From Hypsibius dujardini (Eukaryota; Tardigrada; Eutardigrada; Parachela; Hypsibiidae), in NCBI GenBank assembly GCA_001579985.1, contig LRSR01012840.1:1-30633 (forward strand): a stretch of 30,633 bases of DNA, read 5' to 3'. The stretch's first letter is position 1, and the number at the start of each line of letters is the position of its first letter. Shown piece by piece: positions 20,090 through 28,700 of the stretch. The notes below the pieces were generated by a model, which made no database searches, had not been told where the DNA came from, and saw only the letters and a list, made by a program, of their open reading frames with translations. The translations under genes were made by a program, and so were the position numbers.

Positions 20090-23000
20090 GTCTGTCTATC
20101 TGTCTGTATCTATGTCTGTCTCTATGTCTGTCTCTATGTTTGTCTCTATGTTTGTCTCTATGTCTGTCTCTATGTCTGTCGCTCTGTCTGGCAGTCTGAC
20201 TGTCTGTATGTTTGTGTATCTGCCTATCTGCATATCTGGTCATTCGTTCGAGTCAGGGTATCTACCCATTTCTCTCAGAACGACTCCAACTGTCACTGTA
20301 CCTTCTCAGACAGCGCTTTAAGGCTATCGATGAAGCGCTCCCAAAAGTCCCGAAAGAGAGGTCTGTCGATCTTTTTCAAGCTGTCCTTGCTACTTGCATC
20401 TACGGAAACATACCTAAACAGAACATTCATCACAATTCAGGTTATGAGAGCATACTCATGCAACTGCACTGGCAGCCAAAAAAATACCAGTGTCAGTCAA
20501 TACGATAGCTTACAACTGCGTGATCGGATTGAGCTTTCTAATCGCGTCGGGGAACTGTGCATTGGTCACCAAGAACGTCGAAATATCCTTTGCGTGGAGC
20601 AGGTCGATGAGGGTGTTGATTTCCGGGTACATGATCGGCTCGCCGACCAATGACAGGGCGCAGTGTTTTGGTTGCAGACCTTCAACGAACCGTTCCGGTT
20701 TTACACCCGGCACACCTACGGCAAGTCAGGAAAAAACTGATAACCGCAACTGAAAGACATGAGGAGGATCCCACAGGCACATTGAATGTCTGTGTGTCAC
20801 AGTAGCCTCTCGAAGTATGACGTACCCTTAAACTGTTTTATCATCTGTGCATGCCCTTCAATAGCGTCTGTGAGAATCTTCTCCGGTTCGTCCATCTGCC
20901 ATTTCCACTCCGTGCCGACTGAAACAGATACGAATATGCCTGATATGTATGCTGGTGATTTAACATTAAAAAACAAATTTGACTTACCGGGATTTGTCTG
21001 ATGCCGCCTGCAATTTAAAATCCAAAATTAAAACCCGGTGCGCAATGCACCGATCAGACCGATGCGCAATGCACCGATCAGACAGATGCACAATGCACCG
21101 ATCAGACCGATGCGCATTGCACCGATCAGATCAGTGCGCAATGCACCAATCAGACCGATGCGCAATGCACCGATCAGATCAGTACGCAATGCACCGATCA
21201 GATCAGTGCGCAATGCACCGATCAGACCGGTGCGAAATGGCAGAACAGTGGACACATTTCTTACCAGCAAAAGACACACTTGTTCGCACAGGCCAAACTG
21301 GGCGTAGCTTCCATGCAACGATGGCTCTCGATACCGTAAAATGTGTGCTTGTAACAGCCCCCACGACCGCGAAGCATCGACTGGAATGAAAAGTTTGCTA
21401 CAAAACCACATGGAGCATCTCACGTCTCCACTCCACTTCTCATTATACAAACCTTGGTCCATCTGCAGAGCTTCACGCCGGAGTGGCTCCCCACAATCTT
21501 GTAGCCCTGCTTCGTCAGCGCTGCCCGGAGCTCAGGCGTGACCATTTCCTTCAGCACGACCGCCTCACCGTTCGGTTTCATTCGTCGCGTTCGAATTTTG
21601 CTGTTCTTCTCTTGCATTCGTTTTGCCTTGGCTTCCTTGGCGTCGGACAGCTTGGTGGCAACACTGCCCAAGTCTTCCAAGTCCATGACGTTTTCCGCGT
21701 CCGACTCGTAACCTTCCCCGGAATGGCCTTCTTCACTGGTCGTTTCGTAAAGATCCTACAGCAAGGACACGAGTCAAATCACAAACAACGCGATTTAACG
21801 CTTCCACATTGAAGATGTCTTCAATTCAAAATAGATTAACAATAACATAGGGAGAGACAACACGATTTAACGGTTCCACATTGAAGATGTCTTCAATTCA
21901 AAATAGGTCAGCAATAACAAAGTGCATCTAGATACTTCAAGTAGAAAACAGGAAAGAACGGGCAAATCAGCCAGGCAGAGAGCAAGTACTGCAACAAACA
22001 AGCAGATAGACAGGCAGACAAATACAGATACCAGAATGCATGACAGCGCACCAATCAATGAATCAACGAATCAACGACATCAGACAAGGGTGTAATAATT
22101 ATAGATAAAAAGGACAATTCTTACAGAGCTTTCCGGATCTTCTTGATCCGATACGTCGTCAAGCTCCGCGGAACTATTTCCACTGGAAGACTTGGACGAC
22201 TTCATCGACGAGAGTTTCTCCAATAAAGCACTTGACCAAGCCTCGAAATCTTTTCTTATACCTACAACCAAATTAATTGTAAATAAACGGTATTCTGTGA
22301 GGTGATTTAGGGCGTCCTGAGACGAAGTTGTCAAGAGTCAACACCTACTTCCATGTTTGCTGCCAGAGACATTTTCATCTCCAAGGTAGAGCGGCAATAC
22401 AGGATGCGCAGAGAGAGAGGTCAGCTCCCTGTGCACTGTCCTGGCCACCTACGGAGTAGTACATTAAATGAAGCATTAAAGCCGAAAGCGTAACGAAAAA
22501 CACGCCCTTCTGAACGCCGGTGAGGTTTGTAAATGGGAAAAACACGCCCTTCAAAACGCCGGTGAAGTTTGTACATGGGCAAAACACGCCCTTCTGAACG
22601 CCGGTGAAGTTTGTAAATGGGCAAAACACGCCCTTCTGAACGCCGGTGAAGTTTGTACATGGGCAAAAACACACCTTGTTAAAATTGTCTTCGCCATAAG
22701 ATGAGTGGCCCAAGCCGAAAACAGCAAACTTCATCTGTTTTAGGTGCGTTTTGGATATGCGGAAATCTTCGTCAGTGTCGCGCAGCCAGAACGTGAACCA
22801 TTCGGCTGATTTGGGGGCTTCTCCGTCAGTCCAGGTTGCGAGCAGGAAAACGTGAAGGACCTCCGGCGAGAGCTACGTGGAGGAGAAGTATCAGCCACAC
22901 CATCCCACACACAATCAGCAGTGGCGCGCCGAGCTTTGGTTTGAGGGGGGGGGGTGTGTTATTTTTTTCCAACAGCATACATTTTTTATTGTATCCGAAA

Positions 23001-24063
23001 TATTTCCGACAGAACGTAAGGGGGGAGTATTGCATGACAATTCTCAATCACGGTGTTTTTCTCTACAAGGGGGACCCTTAGGGCACTTTTTTAACTTTCG
23101 GGGGGGGGGGTTTAGATTAGATTAGATCAACAAAGCACCCCCCCCCGTCGGCGCGCCACTGACAATCAGCGTGGAGATCCAATTTCCAAATATCAAAATA
23201 TCCAAATTACGAAATTATCATGATTTAATAGTGTTCAAATTTAAGCCACGGAAATACCAATCAACCAACCACCCCCCCCTTGCTCCGCCCCTTTTGTCCA
23301 TTCCCCGGACCCTTCGGTGTATTCAGTCTTGTCGTTAATTGTACGCCGAATTTCAACAAATAAGACCAATCAACCAACCACCTCACCTTCGCCATGAAAA
23401 CCTCCGGATCCCAGCTGGATAAATCCAACAAATCGCATCCCCACCGAGCAGGTCCCCCCACCGACGACTCACGTTCCAGCTTGCTTCTCAAATCCTCCGC
23501 AAATTTCTGCCATAATAAAAAGCATGCATCAAGATTCAAGACAAAAGTAATCATTAGATCACACCAATCAACCAATCAATCGACGGCCGTCCGCAGCAAC
23601 CGAAGAGGTAATGTCCACATAACCGAAATGTCAACCAAATCTAAACAGCCCTCACCTGCGCGGTACCCGATTGACCTCCGTGATAAATTCGAATCTTTGA
23701 GAAATCATTCACACCATCAGCTGGCTGGTGTTTCGAAGTTTTGCAGCAGGACACGGTTTCCGTCTCAGCGCAACCGCAAACCGAAGACGCCTTTGAGACT
23801 AACCCAATCTTTGCACTCTTCTTGCTCGTACATGCGTTTCCTCCACCGGATACCACTGCGTCATGGTCTCCTCCACCGATTTCTTGCGTGTGAGGAAGGT
23901 CGTCGTCATGCGGTTCGGCCAGTGAACGGGTGGACCCGTCAGACTGTGCGGTGTTTTTGCCTGATGCCGTCAGCTGCTGCCTTTTGAAGTATTTCTGGAC
24001 GAAATAACCGACTGCAATAGTGAAGATGAATAGAGTGAGGTAATCCACAATCGTAGAGTCCAT
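19291..24063 (-). CDS. TYW1: TYW1, tRNA 4-demethylwyosine synthase
   Basis: Radical-SAM enzyme that condenses N1-methylguanosine-37 of tRNA-Phe with pyruvate carbons, the second step of wybutosine synthesis. Fourteen minus-strand exons: 24063-23656, 23506-23387, 22860-22675, 22448-22349, 22261-22125, 21755-21453, 21380-21265, 21007-20988, 20918-20826, 20715-20514, 20413-20302, 19946-19836, 19743-19579 and 19509-19291. They total 2292 nt, an intact frame of 763 aa (human 732). Seen: one N-terminal membrane segment (residues about 8-25, YLTLFIFTIAVGYFVQKYF); an FMN-binding flavodoxin domain from about 124 (RIYHGGQSGTAQ, LLATWTDGEAP, FAVFGLGHSSYG); an acidic, lysine-rich linker; the radical-SAM cluster motif C449-X3-C453-X2-C456 (CANKCVFCW); LVGEPIMYPEIN; YVSVDAS; TVYRLTLVKAFN; EHEHSNC; GEWWTWIDYDRFQ; and the terminal NKKDISGC. 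The start ATG at 24063 gives the anchor seen in the family. Confidence 0.96.
19510..19578 (-). other. 69-nt stop-free intron of TYW1 (last intron)
   Basis: The donor GTGCAG follows AAAAAG, and the acceptor TTTTGCAG precedes TTCAAAGTG. Removing exactly 69 nt joins LLANKK to FKVDGEWWTW, matching the ungapped family alignment. The intron is 23 codons long without a stop in the gene's frame, so an unspliced transcript would encode a 23-residue insertion. Confidence 0.85.
20047..20220 (+). repeat. TCTG / TCTCTATG microsatellite in a TYW1 intron
   Basis: Inside intron 19947-20301: TCTG repeats (about 20049-20110), then a 12-bp TCTATGTCTGTC-type array to about 20180, then decayed TCTG. In the sense direction of TYW1 it reads CAGA-rich. 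Confidence 0.93.
21029..21236 (+). repeat. 24-bp tandem repeat filling a TYW1 intron
   Basis: Eight to nine copies of the 24-bp unit CGATGCGCAATGCACCGATC plus AGAC, with single-base variants, occupy about 208 of the 257 bp of intron 21008-21264. This is the intron between the radical-SAM cysteine exon and the 20-nt microexon. The unit contains the palindromes TGCGCA and GATC. Its period is a multiple of three, so both strands have false ORFs. Confidence 0.95.
21788..21935 (+). repeat. 72-bp direct duplication in a TYW1 intron
   Basis: Within intron 21756-22124 the segment starting CGATTTAACGCTTCCACATT at 21791 is repeated from 21863 with few differences (period 72 bp). Only two copies are present; this is a simple tandem duplication. 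Confidence 0.9.
22499..22673 (+). repeat. 42-bp tandem repeat running up to a TYW1 5' splice site
   Basis: Units begin CACGCCCTTCTGAACGCCGG at 22501, 22543, 22585 and 22627 (period 42 bp), and a last partial unit ends at the donor (GT at 22674-22673). It makes up most of the 226-bp intron 22449-22674. In the sense strand the donor GTGTGTTTTTGCCC is itself a variant of the unit's GCGTGTTTTGCCC. Confidence 0.95.
22919..23161. mobile_element. Non-autonomous hAT-type MITE, 243 bp (TYW1 intron 3)
   Basis: The terminal inverted repeats CAGTGGCGCGCCGA (22919-22932) and TCGGCGCGCCACTG (23148-23161) are perfect over 14 bp and flanked by an identical 8-bp direct repeat, ACAATCAG, at 22911-22918 and 23162-23169. 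An 8-bp target duplication with CAGTGGCG-type ends is the hallmark of hAT transposons. The interior has long G and C runs and no transposase. It sits in the intron between TYW1 exons 23506-23387 and 22860-22675. Confidence 0.93.
23257..23343. mobile_element. Single arm of the fold-back element family, copy B (TYW1 intron)
   Basis: Read on the minus strand from the TA at 23342-23343, this gives a sequence close to the left arm of copy A: CGACAAGACTGAATACACCG, then AAGGGTCCGGGGAATGG, then AAAAGGGGCGGAGC. The opposite arm is absent, so this is a broken or solo copy. An 18-bp direct repeat CCAATCAACCAACCACC-like segment occurs at 23257 and again at about 23367. Confidence 0.72.
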
Positions 24064-25231
24064 TTCGGGTTGAGATGGTGAGAAAAAATTACAGGTTCAT
24101 TTGATTTCTTCACAGAAAAATGGAACGCAAAAATGCGATGGTTTGCCAAAGATTGATTGGCAGTGGGCGGTTGATTGGTCGATTGGCCGATCTGGATTGC
24201 AGTGGTTCGTTTCAAGGTTTGAACTTCGGTAGTTGATTTGAGTGTTTTATACTGAAAATATGAGTGCGGTGGATTGATTGATGTCTTGATCCTAGTTACC
24301 GGTCTAGGTTCACAAGTTACCGCATTTCTGCTCTGCCCTTGCCCACCTGTCCAGAGCAAGAGCTTGGCAAGAAAAATAACTAAAGTTACTCGACTAATTA
24401 GTTATGACTTGTTTGGCAACTAAAAAATTGAGGTTGTGAAACGTTTTAGTTCCTTTAGCCGTTCGGCTAGTAGTGTGATTTTTATTGCTCGACAGTTTTA
24501 AAATATATAAATTTAAAATCTCTAAAAAGTGCCCATTTTATTTTATTAAAAGGCACTAAACTTGCTTTATACATTACGAGATTTTATTAAAATCTCATTT
24601 CAAGTTCCGAAAAGTGCCTTTTCTTTTAAACACAATCATTTTCATGAATCTAAATGCAAGTACGATGCACTCGTGTGCGGTTTTTCGGCAAGATGCGTGA
24701 CTGCTGGACAGACTGGTCATCGTCCTGGTCAGGGCGTGGATCGGAGCGGAAGGAATTTATTGTAACACAATACGTACGGTAAAAGAGTATGTAATACATC
24801 TTCCATTGGAAGGATTGTTACGCGAACACTAAATCTCATACCACCAAATAAATGAATAAGAAGAGAGAAGCCGTAAACACAGGTCTCACACCCCTTCGCC
24901 ATCTACGTTATGCGATGAAACTAAATGCGGGAGCGCGCGCGTGACTGTCGCTCACAAAAAACAGAGCGACCCCGGTACACCTCTACTACCAGGGGGGAAC
25001 AGCAAATAAACAATGTCAATAGTAGCGGGGGGATGGGCGATCACAATTTTTGTAAGAAAAAAGGTGGCTTTGTTGCTGGCATCTGAGCAGCAGCGGAAGT
25101 TTGGAGGTCAGAAAAAGGAGCCCTCAAAACATAAAAGCATGAACTGTTAATGAACCGAAACTAAAAAGCGCATCTACAGCGACAGCTTGTCCCTTTCTCC
25201 AAGTGTCCATACAAATGACGAATCATCTCTC

Positions 25232-25324
25232 TCAAGGGGAACGGGATCGATATGGACGTCTGTGTTGAGAAGAAGAGGAGTAGGGGTCTCCCGATCGCGA
25301 TGAGTCTCGAGGCATCGCCAAGCT
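25232..25324 (-). CDS. Candidate alternative last exon of the USP36-type gene
   Basis: After a good acceptor (TTTCTGTTTAG at 25325) the minus strand reads 30 codons, SLAMPRDSSRSGDPYSSSSQ then HRRPYRSRSP, then TGA at 25234-25232. It would join in phase 0 to the AAG|GTGAAT donor at 25783-25782 of the exon that otherwise stops at 25762. The Arg/Ser-rich composition suits a basic tail of a nucleolar protein, and the block is GC-richer than its flanks. Another frame is also open here, so this is a proposal only. Confidence 0.35.
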   Translation of the reverse strand, partial: SLAMPRDSSRSGDPYSSSSQHRRPYRSRSP

Positions 25325-25532
25325 CTAAACAGAAAAATGAAAACCTTCACCGAAACGCAGATCAACTCAAACTTTGGCGAAAAGTCCTAGGATCGCTTCA
25401 GATCCTAGTAAGGGGATTCGATAACAGGCATATACATATATATATAATATTTAAGATAAAAATAAAAATTATCATTCAATTTAGATATATTCTGGTTAAA
25501 TTAAAAAACCAACACAGTCACATCAGATAGAG

Positions 25533-25662
25533 CTGAACAATTTAGTTCGCTTGGTTAGAGTTAAATAGTTTAGTTTAGTACACAATTAAATACAAATTGG
25601 TCTTAGCCTAAACGCTAAACAATTCAGTTCGCTTGGTTAGAGCTAAATAGTTAAGTTTAGTA
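25533..25662 (+). repeat. Direct duplication of about 45 bp
   Basis: The segment AACAATTTAGTTCGCTTGGT plus TAGAGTTAAATAGTTTAG at about 25537-25580 recurs with few changes at about 25618-25662. The roughly 37 bp between the copies are unrelated or diverged. Confidence 0.8.
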
Positions 25663-25761
25663 ACTTCACGCAGATTTAATTTTCCTATATATTTATATTA
25701 TATATTTATATATCAAATGAATTTATGTTATTATTACGGATGTTTCATATAGTCGGTACAT

Positions 25762-28700
25762 TTACTTCATATTTGTATTCACCTTGCTTCGAGCATCGTA
25801 GTCGGTGCGGTAATTCTGGTGGCGCTGAAATCCGTTGACACGGCCATCGCCACCACGGTGGCTGCCGCCATTGTTGTGATAGTGGTGGTTGTGATGTTGG
25901 TGACCGTAGTACTGCTTGGAAGAGGACTTGAACTTTTTGCTCCGTCCCTCATCCAGCTGGTCGTTGTAGCTGTCTGAACTCTCAAACTGCCGCTTCCGGC
26001 TCTCATAACTGCTCGCTTCAGCCTCCTGGTCGAGAAGGGACTTTCCGCCGCTCCACGATAAGATTTGCGCTTTGGGCGGCGGTGAGTGGGAGCGTTTGAC
26101 AGGCGGCAAGTTGGGAGCGGAGACGGTGTTCTTCGGCTCAGTTTGAGCTGCAGGTGCGACAGTGGCAGTAATGGGCTTCTCCAGCGAGGTTGCTATAAAG
26201 AAGCAACCTTGTTAAGACAATGCACAGTAAACTGCTTGGATAAAACCCTCAAGAGCATGAACCCATCGCAGCATACAGTCAGCGACAGGAAAAAGTTGAA
26301 TGGAGGGTCCGAGCGATGGGCAAAGGGCCAGGGCAAGGGGTTAGATAAACACAATCAGTAAATCAACCAGCAAAGCTGCACCGCTAGTTTTGCGCTCACT
26401 TTAAATCATTTTAAAGTCACTGGTTGATTAGCTGATTGCGTTCAACTAACCTCTTGCCCCACCCCTTTTGTCCATCGTTCGGACCTTCCATTCAACTTTT
26501 CCCTGTCGCTTACTGTACCAGTGTTGTTCAAGTAAATCAAATCAAGATAATGACGTGTTTTTTTAATTAAATAAACTGCGTTGAACTAAAACTCATTTTA
26601 CAAGTTATCTAACTTAAACCAAGTTATTTAAATAACATTACAGTACCATGAACATACCTTGTTTAAGTGCATCTGAATCCTTCTCCACCCACACCGGCGT
26701 GCAAACGGGCGAGGACGTCTCAGAGGAGGAATCTTCATGCCGGCGTTTACTTCGCTTGTTCTTTTTCTTCTTCCTCTTCAGTTCAACCGACGACGAAGAA
26801 TCACCTGACAAGACAGTCGAAGGCTCTGATTTCGCTGAAGTCGGTCGCCCACTATTCTCATCCCTCAAGCGCAACCGTTTCGCCTGCTTCTTCAGCGCCT
26901 TCTTCGATAGCCCCGCGATAACTTCCACAGGCTGCTTCTCCTTCTCACCCGAACCAACGGCCACATTCTTATCCGATGGGACTGATTCAAACGTTGTCGG
27001 TGTCTCCACACTAGCGGTCACTTCACTCTTCACCAGCGGAGACTTTTGTGGCGTATCAGTCGTCGGAGACTTTGGAGACGAATCGTTCCTCGCCGGCGGT
27101 GGTGTCTTCTGAGGTGAGACAGTTTTTTGCGGTGTGACTGAGGACAGTGACGGTGCAGGCAACTTCAGGGGCGATGCCGGTGGTAGTGAAGCTTTCCTGA
27201 TTTCATTGACCGCCGCCGCGGCGGTCCGTTTGGGACTCTTCGGCACCACCGATGAGGAGCTCTCCTTATTTTCCTTCACGCTGTCAGTCGATGAGGTCGA
27301 ACTGCCTCGTGAAGTCGGTTCCGGATGCGACGGCACCAACGGTTGCCGCTGCTCCGACGACTCATCCTCTTCATCTTCATCTGCATACGGGACCAGAGAG
27401 CCGATCGGCTTGGACGGACTGTTCGTCGTCGTCATCGGTTTCTTACCACCGGGAGAGTTTCCATTCACCTGACTGCGAGCAGCCGCCAGGAGCCGGTTAT
27501 TAGTATCGATCGTCCGCGGAAGGAACTGCATCGACACTTTGGCCGCCGAACTGGTGAGGCCATTACTGAAAGTGCACAATACAGCGGTTAATTAATTGAT
27601 ACATTACATCGAAACGCAGTTTCAGTAAAACGTTACTTAATCGATTATTAACTTGCTTCAATATAACAAACATTCAATCAATTGATTGATGATTGGCCCG
27701 TTTAAAAAAATTACTTGGTGGTTGTAGCAGCGCCATTTCGTTGGGCAAGGGGAGACGGAGTCAACGCTGCGGTGGAGGAAGGTACTGCGCCGGAGCTGGC
27801 TGGCCGGCCATTCCCGATGCCGTTGGTGGAGGCGGGCTTGGTCAGGCCAAACAGAGTCCCTATGCCACCATTGTTATTGCCGTTCTGGCGAACCTGCAGA
27901 GGGCCATTGGCAGATCGGGGCATTCCGTTGGGGGCCAAGGCATTCTGCGGGTTAAGACCACGGATGATGGCATTTGCCGTGTCGCGGGATGCGTCCCGGG
28001 TGTAGAAGAGGAGGTAGGCGCGCTGGGCGAGCACATTAGCCACTCCCGAGGGAGAAACCTGCGAGCAACAATTTGAAGTTACGGGGTGATCGCTACAGAA
28101 AACGAATTTTTCCGGCACAGTAAACGATTTGTTCATTGATAAGCAATTAACTTAGGCCGTTTGTCGCGATTCTTATTTACAATCAGAAGGGAGGCTCTTG
28201 GGGGGGGGGTCCAAAAATGCAAAACGACGTCATGCTCGAACCAACCTTTCGACGAAGTTCCATTCAGAAACTAAAATCCCTAAATTTACTTTCAACTGCA
28301 AGTTGGCATGTGCGATTTGGCTTGTAGACTACGTGGAAATACGTCAAATACAATTGAAATTTAGCAGTTCGGACTTTCAAGAGCGGAATGATAATTTTAT
28401 AACCATTAGGAATCAGTTATAACGCTGCCCAATGATTCTGCATGTGGTAACTTGATAGCGGTAACATTCTGCAGCCGAATCAAGCAATCAACCGCAGCGC
28501 CCAAGACAAAGTCAATCGCGCAGAGAATCTCATGTCTCCGTCAAATTCGCCATGAAAAGGCTGCTTCCCCATTAAGTTAAAGAGAAAATAACATTGGCTA
28601 CTTTCTTTGGACTAAAGGTTGCTCCGGGATCGAACAAAACATCAGCGTGTCGAACTTTTCAAAATGCATAATTGAACATCTCCACAAAAATGTGCAATAT

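Larger units (their letters stand above)
24064..25761. other. Spacer between TYW1 and the USP36-type gene
   Basis: Holds the TYW1 promoter side and the 3' flank of the USP36-type gene. I recognise no independent gene. Notable contents are an AT-rich block at 24390-24660, a GC-richer block at 24870-25020, a possible terminal USP36 exon at 25232-25324, AT-rich sequence at 25430-25510 and 25680-25745, and a duplicated segment at 25533-25662. I see no RNA gene. Confidence 0.6.

Noticed and set aside
21028-21462. ORFs on both strands with eight-residue repeats
   Set aside because: They are translations of the 24-bp intronic array, whose period is a multiple of three.
21029-22673. CRISPR-like look of the 24-bp and 42-bp arrays
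   Set aside because: The units are contiguous with no unique spacers, and the window is eukaryotic.
22375-22734. Long minus-strand ORF with 14-residue repeats, suggesting a repeat protein
   Set aside because: It is TYW1 exon sequence running into a 42-bp minisatellite intron; reading on gives the wrong frame for the next TYW1 exon.
24562-24765. Plus-strand ORF in the TYW1-USP36 spacer
   Set aside because: It is short, AT-rich in its first part, and has no family resemblance or splice context.
25174-25365. Alternative 63-codon minus-strand frame ending LGERDKLSL
   Set aside because: It is not in phase with the USP36 donor and has no recognisable similarity; the overlapping RS-rich frame is the better candidate, though also unproven.
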